From Actinomycetes bacterium (GTDB lineage: Bacteria > Actinomycetota > Actinomycetes > Actinomycetales > Dermatophilaceae), in NCBI GenBank assembly GCA_023420415.1, contig JAEZWF010000003.1, positions 77,641-141,640 of the forward strand: DNA of 64,000 bases, in the 5' to 3' direction. How positions within the stretch are numbered: position 1 is the first letter of the stretch; each line of letters starts with the position of its first letter. Shown piece by piece: positions 23,417-31,372 of the stretch. The notes beneath the pieces were generated by a model. The model made no database searches, was not told where the DNA came from, and saw only the letters and a program-made list of their open reading frames with translations. The position numbers and the translations under genes were made by a program.

Positions 23417-25939
23417 ATGTTTGAACGGTTCACCGACCGGGCCCGTCGGGTGGTCGTGCTCGCGCAGGAAGAGGCGCGCATGCTCAACCACAACTACATC
23501 GGGACGGAGCACATCCTGCTCGGCCTCATCCACGAGGGTGAAGGTGTCGCCTCCAAGGCTCTGGAGAGCCTTGGCATTTCGCTGGAGTCGGTCCGCGAGC
23601 AGGTCCAGGAGATCATCGGCCAGGGGCAGCAGGCCCCGAGCGGCCACATTCCCTTCACGCCGCGGGCGAAGAAGGTCCTCGAGCTGAGCCTGCGCGAGGC
23701 GCTGCAGCTCGGCCACAACTACATCGGCACCGAGCACATCCTGCTCGGGCTCATCCGTGAGGGCGAGGGCGTGGCCGCCCAGGTCCTCGTCAAGCTGGGC
23801 GCCGACCTCAACCGGGTGCGCCAGCAGGTCATCCAGCTCATCTCCGGCTACCAGGGCAAGGAGGGCGGCGCGCCCGCGGGCGTCGGCGCCGGCCAGCAGC
23901 AGGAGGGCGCCCCGGCGGGTTCGCTGGTGCTCGACCAGTTCGGTCGCAACCTCACCATGGCCGCCCGCGAGGGCAAGCTCGACCCGGTCATCGGGCGCGA
24001 GAAGGAGATCGAGCGGGTCATGCAGGTGCTGTCCCGCCGCACCAAGAACAACCCCGTCCTCATCGGTGAGCCCGGCGTCGGCAAGACGGCCGTCGTCGAA
24101 GGCCTGGCCCAGGACATCGTCAAGGGCGAGGTGCCCGAGACCCTCAAGGACAAGCAGCTCTACACCCTCGACCTCGGCGCGCTCGTCGCCGGCAGCCGCT
24201 ACCGCGGTGACTTCGAGGAGCGGCTGAAGAAGGTCCTCAAGGAGATCCGCACCCGCGGCGACATCATCTTGTTCATCGACGAGATCCACACCCTCGTGGG
24301 TGCGGGTGCCGCCGAGGGCGCGATCGACGCCGCCAGCATCCTCAAGCCGATGCTGGCCCGCGGTGAGCTGCAGACCATCGGCGCCACCACCCTCGATGAG
24401 TACCGCAAGCACATCGAGAAGGACTCGGCGCTCGAGCGCCGGTTCCAGCCGATCCAGGTGGCCGAGCCCACGCTCAGCCACGCGATCGAGATCCTCAAGG
24501 GCCTGCGTGACCGCTACGAGGCGCACCACCGGGTGTCCATCACCGACAGCGCGCTGGTGAGCGCGGCCAACCTGGCCGACCGCTACATCAACGACCGGTT
24601 CCTGCCCGACAAGGCGATCGACCTCATCGACGAGGCAGGCGCGCGGTTGCGCATCCGCCGGATGACGGCTCCGCCGGACCTGCGCGAGTTCGACGAGAAG
24701 ATCGCGGCGGTGCGGCTGGAGAAGGAGTCGGCCATCGACGGCCAGGACTTCGAGAAGGCCGCCGGGCTGCGCGACGACGAGAAGAAGCTGCTCACCGCCA
24801 AGGCCGAGCGCGAGTCGCAGTGGAAGTCCGGCGACATGGACGTCGTGGCCGAGGTCGACGAGGAGCTCATCGCCGAGGTGCTCGCCGCCTCGACGGGCAT
24901 CCCGGTGTTCAAGCTCACCGAGGAGGAGTCGAGCCGGCTGCTCCACATGGAGGACGAGCTGCACAAGCGCATCGTCGGCATGGACGACGCCATCAAGGCG
25001 CTGTCGCAGGCGATCCGCCGCACCCGTGCCGGCCTGAAGGACCCGCGCCGTCCCGGTGGCTCGTTCATCTTCGCCGGCCCGACCGGTGTCGGTAAGACCG
25101 AGCTGGCCAAGACGCTCGCCGAGTTCCTCTTCGGCGACGAGGACAGCCTGATCCAGCTCGACATGAGCGAGTTCTCCGAGAAGCACACCGTGTCGCGGCT
25201 GTTCGGTTCGCCTCCCGGCTACGTCGGCTACGAGGAGGGCGGCCAGCTCACCGAGAAGGTGCGCCGCAAGCCGTTCTCGGTCGTGCTGTTCGACGAGGTC
25301 GAGAAGGCCCACCCGGACATCTTCAACTCGCTGCTGCAGGTGCTCGAGGACGGCCGCCTCACCGACTCCCAAGGTCGGATGGTCGACTTCAAGAACACCG
25401 TCATCATCATGACGACCAACCTCGGCACCCGCGACATCGCCAAGGGCGTCTCGCTCGGCTTCTCCGCCGGGCCGGACTCCCGCAGCGACTACGAGCGGAT
25501 GAAGAACAAGGTCCAGGACGAACTCAAGCAGCACTTCCGCCCCGAGTTCCTCAACCGCGTCGACGACACGATCGTCTTCCCCCAGCTCACGCAGGAGGAG
25601 ATCGTCGCCATCGTCGACCTCGAGATCGCCAAGCTCGACAAGCGGCTCAAGGACAAGGACATGGGCATCGAGCTCACCATCGAGGCCAAGAACCTGTTGG
25701 CCAAGAAGGGCTACGACCCCGTGCTCGGCGCCCGGCCGCTGCGTCGGACGATCCAGCGCGAGATCGAGGACGTCCTGTCCGAGAAGATCCTCTACGGCGA
25801 GCTGAAGTCGGGCGAGCTGGTGCTCGTCAAGACCGAGGGCGAGGGCAAGAACGAGGCCTTCACCTTCGACGGCACGCCGCACCCGGGCAGCCTCGAGCTC
25901 CCCGTGGTCGAGACGGTCGGAGACGCAGCCGAGGGCTGA
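23417..25939 (+). CDS. clpC: ClpC-type AAA+ unfoldase of the Clp protease
   Basis: ClpC unfolds proteins and feeds them to ClpP. The 840-residue protein has two N-terminal Clp-N repeats (both with HNYIGTEHILLGLI), a first AAA+ module with Walker A GEPGVGKT from residue 216, a UVR-like coiled middle region (EKESAIDGQDFEKAAGLRDD) and a second AAA+ module with GPTGVGKTE from about 554, followed by the ClpP-docking and D2 lid region. The AGGAG ribosome site sits about 9 bases before the ATG. A ClgR-like site lies upstream and a strong terminator downstream, so it is monocistronic. Confidence 0.97.
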   Translation: MFERFTDRARRVVVLAQEEARMLNHNYIGTEHILLGLIHEGEGVASKALESLGISLESVREQVQEIIGQGQQAPSGHIPFTPRAKKVLELSLREALQLGHNYIGTEHILLGLIREGEGVAAQVLVKLGADLNRVRQQVIQLISGYQGKEGGAPAGVGAGQQQEGAPAGSLVLDQFGRNLTMAAREGKLDPVIGREKEIERVMQVLSRRTKNNPVLIGEPGVGKTAVVEGLAQDIVKGEVPETLKDKQLYTLDLGALVAGSRYRGDFEERLKKVLKEIRTRGDIILFIDEIHTLVGAGAAEGAIDAASILKPMLARGELQTIGATTLDEYRKHIEKDSALERRFQPIQVAEPTLSHAIEILKGLRDRYEAHHRVSITDSALVSAANLADRYINDRFLPDKAIDLIDEAGARLRIRRMTAPPDLREFDEKIAAVRLEKESAIDGQDFEKAAGLRDDEKKLLTAKAERESQWKSGDMDVVAEVDEELIAEVLAASTGIPVFKLTEEESSRLLHMEDELHKRIVGMDDAIKALSQAIRRTRAGLKDPRRPGGSFIFAGPTGVGKTELAKTLAEFLFGDEDSLIQLDMSEFSEKHTVSRLFGSPPGYVGYEEGGQLTEKVRRKPFSVVLFDEVEKAHPDIFNSLLQVLEDGRLTDSQGRMVDFKNTVIIMTTNLGTRDIAKGVSLGFSAGPDSRSDYERMKNKVQDELKQHFRPEFLNRVDDTIVFPQLTQEEIVAIVDLEIAKLDKRLKDKDMGIELTIEAKNLLAKKGYDPVLGARPLRRTIQREIEDVLSEKILYGELKSGELVLVKTEGEGKNEAFTFDGTPHPGSLELPVVETVGDAAEG

Positions 25940-25955
25940 TCCCAGCCCGACGCCC

Positions 25956-26000
25956 AAGGGCGGGTATGCCGCGTGGTCACCACGCGGCATACCCGCCCTT
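25956..26000 (+). terminator. 22-bp hairpin terminator of clpC, with U-run and GTATGCCG stem
   Basis: Arms 25956-25977 and 25979-26000 are exact inverted copies around one central base, followed by TTTT on the plus strand, the most convincing intrinsic terminator in the window. The inner stem GGTATGCCGCGTGGT is almost the same sequence as the hairpin at 12156-12188, 13.8 kb away. It also lies after the convergent DUF305 gene, so it could work in both directions. Confidence 0.9.
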
Positions 26001-26030
26001 TTGCGTTGTGCACCAAAGGAATCGGGCGCA

Positions 26031-26735
26031 TCACGTGAGTCGGGCGAGCATTTCCTTCATGGCGCGGATCTGCACCGACTGCGTGGCGTAGACCTCCGTC
26101 GACAGGTCGCCGACGTACTCGTCGCGGCCGTCACGCTGCTGGGTCACGGCCATCGTCAGGGCGCCCTGGTGGTGGGTGATCATCCGCTGGAGGAACAGCC
26201 GGTCGGCCTGCACGCCGGTGGCCTGCTTCAGCTCATCGAGCTGGTCCGGGGTGGCCATGCCGGGCATGGCGGCGTGGTGCCCGCTGCCGGGGGCCTGCAC
26301 GTTCGTGGCCTGCACCGGCACCGACTGGCCCTTGTCCTTGAGCCAGCGCGCCATGCCGTCGATCTCGGGGCGCTGCTCATCGCGCATCCGCTCGGCCAGG
26401 GCCTTGACCTTGGGGTCGGTGAGGCGGTCGACGACGAGGTCGACCATCACGATGGCCTGGGCGTGGTGGACGATCATGTCCTGCATGAACTGGGTGTCCG
26501 CCCGGTCCGGTGACCCGGTGCGGGTGGCGATGGCGTCGGACCCCGTGAGCGAGGTGTTGGGTTCGCCCGGCTTGCCGGGTTGCAGCACCGGGGCGGTGGG
26601 GGAGGTGGCTCCGGGGACCGGTTCGCCCTCGTCGCCCGAGCAGCCCGTGAGCGTGACGAGACCGAGGGCGGCGACCAGGGCCAGCCCGGCCGACCGGGTG
26701 CGGAACCGGTCGGTGTGCGTCTGGTTGTCCTTCAC
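26031..26735 (-). CDS. DUF305 lipoprotein with duplicated His-rich helical motif
   Basis: The 234-residue protein is exported and lipid-anchored: a signal peptide (LALVAALGLVTLTGC) ends in a lipobox LTGC. The mature part is DUF305, a ferritin-like helical domain with two related motifs, FMQDMIVHHAQAIVMV and FLQRMITHHQGALTMA, each with a paired His that could bind metal. A His-Met-rich linker (SGHHAAMPGMA) lies between. DUF305 proteins are often found near copper-handling genes. The GTG at 26735 is favoured over 26744 because TAGGGT lies 7 bases upstream. It is divergent from an LVIVD-repeat secreted protein. Confidence 0.88.
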   Translation of the reverse strand: MKDNQTHTDRFRTRSAGLALVAALGLVTLTGCSGDEGEPVPGATSPTAPVLQPGKPGEPNTSLTGSDAIATRTGSPDRADTQFMQDMIVHHAQAIVMVDLVVDRLTDPKVKALAERMRDEQRPEIDGMARWLKDKGQSVPVQATNVQAPGSGHHAAMPGMATPDQLDELKQATGVQADRLFLQRMITHHQGALTMAVTQQRDGRDEYVGDLSTEVYATQSVQIRAMKEMLARLT

Positions 26736-26742
26736 GGTCGCC

Positions 26743-26748
26743 ACCCTA
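26743..26748 (-). promoter_or_regulatory. -10 element TAGGGT of the DUF305 gene
   Basis: On the minus strand TAGGGT ends seven bases before the GTG at 26735, matching other leaderless starts. It overlaps the alternative GTG at 26744, which therefore is unlikely to be in the transcript. Confidence 0.5.
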
Positions 26749-26916
26749 ACCGCCGGAATTCTTTACCTGATCCAGAAACTTCGATCCGCCACAGGGGCCG
26801 CGGAAGGCGCTTGGCTGGAGGGATCGACCGGTCTGCCACTGAAGGGGTGGCGTTCCGGCGCAGGTGAAGTACGCCTCTCCCGCCCATCCCTCATCCGCAC
26901 TGAAGGAGAAGCCCCC

Positions 26917-28317
26917 ATGAGACTCCCCAGAGTCCTGACCGTGGCGGTCGCCGCGGCAGCGCTCGTGCTGCCGGCTTCGGCCGCGATGGCCGCCGGTGAC
27001 GACGGTGTCGGCAAGTCGGGCACCCAGCTCGCCCCCGACGAGATCGGCCGCAGCGCCAACATGCAGCACCTCGCCAACGTGCCCCACAGCGGGCCGCTCG
27101 CCGGCTCCACCGGCACCGACATCGCCTTCCAGGACGACAGGGCCTTCGTCGGCAACTACAACGGTTTCGTCATCTACGACGTGAGCAAGCCGTCCTCGCC
27201 GCGGATGCTCGCCCAGGTCAGCTGCCCCGGCTCGCAGAACGACGTGAGCGTCTCGGGCAACCTGCTCTACCTGTCCACCGACTCCTCGCGCACCGACGAC
27301 TCGTGCGAGTCGGCTCCGCAGTCCGCCACGATCAAGGAGTCGTGGGAGGGGATGAAGATCTTCGACATCTCCGACGTGCGCAACCCCAAGTACATCAAGT
27401 CGGTCGAGACCGCGTGCGGCTCGCACACCCACACCCTGGTCCCGGGTGGTGCGGAGAAGGACTACCTGTACGTGTCCAGCTACAGCCCGCGTGAGACCTA
27501 CCCGGACTGCCAGCCGCCGCATGACTCCATCTCGATCATCGAGGTGCCCAAGGCCAACCCCACCGCGGCCAAGGTCGTCGCCGAGCCGAACCTGTTCCCC
27601 GACGGCGGGACCGAGAGCCCGGACCTGCTGGCCGGCGGCACGAGCGGCTGCCACGACATCACGGCATACCCGGCCAAGAAGATCGCGGCCGGCGCGTGCA
27701 TGGGTGACGGCATCATCATGGACATCGCCGACCCGGTGAAACCAAAGGTGATCGAACGGGTGACCGACCCGAACTTCGCGTTCTGGCACTCGGCGACGTT
27801 CAACCAGAAGGCCACCAAGGTCGTCTTCACCGACGAGCTCGGCGGCGGTGGGGCGGCCACCTGCAACGCGGCGATCGGCCCGAACCGCGGCGCGAACGGC
27901 ATCTACACGCTGTCCGCGGACCGCAAGCTGACGTTCAAGTCGTACTTCAAGATCAAGCGCTACCAGTTCGACAGCGAGAACTGCGTGGCCCACAACGGCT
28001 CGATCATCCCGGTGCAGGGCCGCGACGTCATGGTGCAGTCCTGGTACATGGGTGGCACCAACGTCTGGGACTTCACCGACCCGGAGAACCCGCGTGAGAT
28101 CGGCTACTTCGAGCGGGGCCCGAACGGCGGCGCCGGCGGTGGTGGCGGCGGCACCTGGTCGTCCTACTACTACAACGGCAACATCTACTCCTCCGACCTG
28201 GGCAAGGGCTTCGACGTCCTGAAGATCACGGAGAAGAACCTCAAGAAGGCCGCGGACGTGAAGATGGACGAGCTCAACGTCCAGTCCCAGCCGGTCTACC
28301 AGCTCAAGAAGAAGTGA
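26917..28317 (+). CDS. secreted LVIVD-repeat beta-propeller-like protein
   Basis: The 466-residue protein has a Sec signal peptide (MRLPRVLTVAVAAAALVLPA, cleavage likely after AMA) and then repeats of the LVIVD type, short beta-strand units with the pattern GFVIYDVSKPSSPRMLAQV, GMKIFDISDVRNPKYIKSV, GIIMDIADPVKPKVIERV and TNVWDFTDPENPREIGYF. Such repeats are predicted beta-propellers on the cell surface. Conserved CHDI, FWHSATF and SENCVAHNGS segments and several Cys suggest a ligand or metal site. A GAAGGAG ribosome site precedes the ATG. It is divergent from the DUF305 lipoprotein and probably shares regulation with it. Function unknown. Confidence 0.85.
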   Translation: MRLPRVLTVAVAAAALVLPASAAMAAGDDGVGKSGTQLAPDEIGRSANMQHLANVPHSGPLAGSTGTDIAFQDDRAFVGNYNGFVIYDVSKPSSPRMLAQVSCPGSQNDVSVSGNLLYLSTDSSRTDDSCESAPQSATIKESWEGMKIFDISDVRNPKYIKSVETACGSHTHTLVPGGAEKDYLYVSSYSPRETYPDCQPPHDSISIIEVPKANPTAAKVVAEPNLFPDGGTESPDLLAGGTSGCHDITAYPAKKIAAGACMGDGIIMDIADPVKPKVIERVTDPNFAFWHSATFNQKATKVVFTDELGGGGAATCNAAIGPNRGANGIYTLSADRKLTFKSYFKIKRYQFDSENCVAHNGSIIPVQGRDVMVQSWYMGGTNVWDFTDPENPREIGYFERGPNGGAGGGGGGTWSSYYYNGNIYSSDLGKGFDVLKITEKNLKKAADVKMDELNVQSQPVYQLKKK

Positions 28318-28339
28318 CCGAGCCGGACTGACGGACCAC

Positions 28340-28380
28340 GGTATGCCGCCCGCTCACCCTCGGTGGGCGGGCGGCACACC
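28340..28380 (+). terminator. imperfect hairpin after the LVIVD gene
   Basis: GGTATGCCGCCCGCTCACC (from 28340) pairs with GGTGGGCGGGCGGCACACC (to 28380) across a three-base loop with two mismatches, followed by TTT. The left arm contains GTATGCCG; on the right arm the matching CGGCATAC has changed to CGGCACAC, so only one copy of the 8-mer survives here. Confidence 0.7.
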
Positions 28381-28406
28381 TTTGCCGTGGGCGGGGCGTT
28401 GGCCCG

Positions 28407-28412
28407 TACCCT
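28407..28412 (+). promoter_or_regulatory. -10 element TACCCT of the LCP gene
   Basis: TACCCT ends seven bases before the GTG at 28420, the same hexamer as at lysS. It supports the GTG start over the longer open frame, which runs through the preceding terminator. Confidence 0.55.
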
Positions 28413-28419
28413 TGACCCC

Positions 28420-29592
28420 GTGCGCCGCCTGAACTTCCCCCGCCGTTCCGTCCTGCTCGGGCTCGCCGCCGCCCCGTTCGGGGTGGCCGCCTGCTCCAGC
28501 GACGACAAGGCCCCACCGGCGCCTGGGTCGTCCACCACGAGCAAGCCGGCCACCACGACGACCAAGCCGAAGCCGACGGTCACGGGCACCGGGCTCCCGG
28601 CCGACCTGCTGGCGTCGCTGCGGCTGCTCTACCTCGGTGGCGCCGTGCCCTCGACCGGCGAGGTCGCGCCGGCGCTGAAGAAGCGCAAGCCGCGAACGGC
28701 CACGGTGGCGGTCGCCGGGTCCGTGGGCGCGTGGAAGGGGTTCCCGATCGCCGTCGTCAGCAGCGGCAAGGACCTCAGCCTGCTGGTGCGGACGCGTGGC
28801 ACGTGGACCCTCGTCGGTGGCTGGTGGCCGTCGCTGGGTGTGGCCCGAACGCCGGTGGCCACCAAGCGGGTCCTCGCCATCGGCTCGGACGCCCGGCCGA
28901 CGCAGAAGGTCAACGGACAGCGCGCCGACTCGCTGCACATCATCGGCGTGGACGCCAAGGGTGTCGGCGGCATCGTGGGCATCCCGCGCGACTCGTGGAT
29001 GGCGCTGTCCTCCGGTGGCACCAACAAGATCAACGCCGCGCTCGCGTTCGGCGGCCCCCAGGCGGTCGTGCGGTCGCTGGAGCGGGCGAGCGGCGTCCAG
29101 CTCGACGGCTACCTCATCACCGGCTTCAAGGGGTTCCGCGCGATGGTCAACGCCATGGGTGGCATCCGCTACGTCGCGCCCGCGGTGTTCCGTGGCGAGC
29201 ACGGCGTGCTGGCCAAGAAGGGCCTCAACATCCTGCGCGGCGAGCCCGCCCTCAGCTTCGCGCGGGAGCGGCACACCCTCGCCAACGGTGACTTCGGGCG
29301 CTCGCTCAACCAGGGCAAGCTGATCCTCGCGGGCATGGGCATGGCGCGCTCGGGCGGCCCCAAGGCGCTGGTGAAGTACCTCAGCGCCATGTCCAAGCAC
29401 GTCGAGACCGACCTCACGCCCGCGGAGGTCCTGAACCTCGCAGCGGCGGTGTTCCAGACCAACCCCAACACGGTCAAGAACACCGTGGTGCCGGGCGGGG
29501 TCGGCACGCGTTCGGGCCAGTCGGTGGTGCTGCTCGGCAGCGGAGCCCGGAAGATCTTCGGTGACCTGAAGGACGGTCGGCTCGGTGGCTGA
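28420..29592 (+). CDS. LCP-family (LytR-CpsA-Psr) protein, probable Tat/lipoprotein
   Basis: The 390-residue protein begins with a twin-arginine-like, lipobox-like signal (RRLNFPRRSVLLGLAAAPFG then VAAC), followed by a Thr/Pro-rich linker and an LCP domain with RVLAIGSDAR, RADSLHIIGVDAKG, VGIPRDSWM and NKINAALAFGGPQAV. LCP enzymes attach polysaccharides such as arabinogalactan or teichoic-acid-like polymers to peptidoglycan using lipid-linked pyrophosphate donors; the Arg and Asp residues of those motifs bind the pyrophosphate. It lies near the surface-polysaccharide locus, a plausible partner. argA overlaps its end by 8 bases. Confidence 0.88.
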   Translation: MRRLNFPRRSVLLGLAAAPFGVAACSSDDKAPPAPGSSTTSKPATTTTKPKPTVTGTGLPADLLASLRLLYLGGAVPSTGEVAPALKKRKPRTATVAVAGSVGAWKGFPIAVVSSGKDLSLLVRTRGTWTLVGGWWPSLGVARTPVATKRVLAIGSDARPTQKVNGQRADSLHIIGVDAKGVGGIVGIPRDSWMALSSGGTNKINAALAFGGPQAVVRSLERASGVQLDGYLITGFKGFRAMVNAMGGIRYVAPAVFRGEHGVLAKKGLNILRGEPALSFARERHTLANGDFGRSLNQGKLILAGMGMARSGGPKALVKYLSAMSKHVETDLTPAEVLNLAAAVFQTNPNTVKNTVVPGGVGTRSGQSVVLLGSGARKIFGDLKDGRLGG

Positions 29593-30085
29593 GGTCGTCG
29601 TGCGCGCCGCGACGGCAGGCGACGTGCGTGTCATCCGCGACATCGTCCGCCCGCTGGCCGAGCAACGGGTGCTGGTGTCCAAGGACGCGGTCACCTACTA
29701 CGAGGCGCTGCAGCAGTTCCGGGTCGCCGAGCTGGACGGCGAGGTCGTGGGCTGTGGCGCCCTGCACGTGATGTGGGAGGACCTCGCCGAGATCCGCACC
29801 CTGGCGGTGCGGGCGCAGGCCAAGGGGGCGGGTGTGGGCTCGCGCCTGCTGGAGGCGCTGGTCGAGGACGCGCGTGCGCTGGGACTGCGGCGGCTGTTCT
29901 GCCTCACCTTCGAGGTCGACTTCTTCGCCCGGCACGGGTTCGAGCCGATCGAGGGGCAGGCGGTCGAGCCGGAGGTGTATGCCGAGCTCGTGCGTTCCTA
30001 TGACGAGGGCGTCGCCGAGTTCCTCGACCTCGAGCGGGTCAAGCCGAACACGTTGGGCAACACGCGGATGCTGCGCACCCTCTGA
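29585..30085 (+). CDS. argA: amino-acid N-acetyltransferase (N-acetylglutamate synthase, short actinobacterial type)
   Basis: The 166-residue single GNAT-domain protein matches the short ArgA of actinobacteria (Rv2747 type) that acetylates glutamate to begin arginine synthesis. Shared features include VVGCGALHVMWEDLAEIRTL, the acetyl-CoA loop AQAKGAGVGSRLL, FCLTFEVDFFARHGFEPIEG and the C-terminal SYDEGVAEFLDLERVKPNTL. The GTG at 29585 overlaps the LCP stop by 8 bases. It lacks the kinase-like domain of proteobacterial ArgA. Resemblance is from memory of the Mycobacterium protein, but many segments match closely. Confidence 0.9.
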   Translation: MAEVVVRAATAGDVRVIRDIVRPLAEQRVLVSKDAVTYYEALQQFRVAELDGEVVGCGALHVMWEDLAEIRTLAVRAQAKGAGVGSRLLEALVEDARALGLRRLFCLTFEVDFFARHGFEPIEGQAVEPEVYAELVRSYDEGVAEFLDLERVKPNTLGNTRMLRTL

Positions 30086-30100
30086 GCCGGCACCTGCCTG

Positions 30101-31372
30101 TCAGAGACGCTCCACGCCGGGGCCCGGCGTGGCTGCGCCACGGGTGTCGAGGAACCTCCTGGCCCGTGCGGCGAGGGCGTCGACGTCGTAGTCACGGTGG
30201 TGCTGCAGCAGGACCGTGATGTCTGCCCCGGCCACCGCGGCTTCGAGGTCTGAGACGCGAGTCGCGTTGTCTCCCAATGCTTCCCAGCGTGTGATGAGTG
30301 GGTCGTGGTAGGTGAGAGTGGCGCCCTGCTCGATCAGCTTGCGTCCCAGGGGCACCGCCGGGGACTCGCGCTGGTCGGCGATGTTCGCCTTGTAGGTGAC
30401 GCCGAGCAGGAGGATGCGTGAGCCACGTAGGGCCTTGCCGTCGTCGTTCAGGGCGTCCTGCATGCGCCGGACGACGTACGCCGGCATCGCCGCGTTGATC
30501 TCCTGGGCCAGCTCCACGAACCGGAACGGGTAGCCGAGCCTGGTCCGCACGCTGTGCGACAGGTAGTTCGGGTCGATGGGGATGCAGTGCCCGCCCACGC
30601 CGGGTCCGGGGTAGAACGCCTGGAACCCGAACGGCTTGGTCCGGGCGGCCTCGATGACGTCCCACAGGTCGATGTCGAGGTCGTGGCAGAACCGCGCCAT
30701 CTCGTTGACCAGGGCGATGTTGATGTGGCGGTAGGTGTTCTCGAGCAGCTTGGCCGTCTCTGCCTCACGGGTGCCGCGCACCGGCACCACCGTGTCGACG
30801 AACCGGGCGTAGAAGTCACTGGCCGCCTGCGTGCAGGCGGGGGTGTGGCCGCCGACCACCTTGGGGGTGTTGCGGATGCCGTGCACCGGGTTGCCGGGGT
30901 CCACCCGCTCGGGCGAGAACGCCAGGTGGAACTCGTGACCGGCGCGCAGGCCGCTCGTCTCGAGCACGGGCCGCACGACCTCGTCCGTGGTGCCGGGGTA
31001 GGTCGTCGACTCCAGGACGACGAGGGTGCCGGGCTGCAGGTGCTCCGCAACCGACTGCACCGACCGCTGCACCGCCGAGAGGTCGGGGCCGCCCTCGGGG
31101 CTGAGGGGGGTGGGGACGCAGAGGACCACGGCGGCTGTGTCGGCGAGCACTGCCGGGTCGGTGGTCGGTTCGAACCCGGCCCCGAGCATCTTGGCGACGT
31201 GCTCGTCGGTGAGGTCGTCGACGTGGGAGCGCCCGGATGCGAGCGAGGCGACGACGGCACGGTCCGTGTCCAGGCCGGCGACGCGCAGCCCTGCCCCCGC
31301 CGCCGCTTCGGCGAGCGGCAGGCCGACGTAGCCGAGCCCGACCACGACCACGTCGTACCGGCGCTGGGTCAT
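30101..31372 (-). CDS. nucleotide-sugar dehydrogenase (UDP-GlcNAc 6-dehydrogenase, WbpA type)
   Basis: The 423-residue enzyme oxidises C6 of a UDP-HexNAc to the uronic acid using two NAD. It has the N-terminal Rossmann loop GLGYVGLP, CVPTPLSPEGGPDL, LESTTYPGTT, the FSPERVDPGNP motif, and the active-site Cys in GPGVGGHCIPIDPNYL; the C-terminal Rossmann domain has GVTYKANIADQRESPA. The PIDPNYL wording resembles WbpA-type enzymes. It starts within the wecB stop (ATGA). A second, divergent dehydrogenase paralogue lies two genes upstream. The 3' end contains a short hairpin-like sequence. Confidence 0.88.
   Translation of the reverse strand: MTQRRYDVVVVGLGYVGLPLAEAAAGAGLRVAGLDTDRAVVASLASGRSHVDDLTDEHVAKMLGAGFEPTTDPAVLADTAAVVLCVPTPLSPEGGPDLSAVQRSVQSVAEHLQPGTLVVLESTTYPGTTDEVVRPVLETSGLRAGHEFHLAFSPERVDPGNPVHGIRNTPKVVGGHTPACTQAASDFYARFVDTVVPVRGTREAETAKLLENTYRHINIALVNEMARFCHDLDIDLWDVIEAARTKPFGFQAFYPGPGVGGHCIPIDPNYLSHSVRTRLGYPFRFVELAQEINAAMPAYVVRRMQDALNDDGKALRGSRILLLGVTYKANIADQRESPAVPLGRKLIEQGATLTYHDPLITRWEALGDNATRVSDLEAAVAGADITVLLQHHRDYDVDALAARARRFLDTRGAATPGPGVERL

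Noticed and set aside
23255..25990. A 911-residue open frame antisense to clpC
   Set aside because: Its sequence is low-complexity Leu/Val/Asp/Gly and only reflects the codon bias of clpC on the other strand; ClpC motifs are unambiguous.
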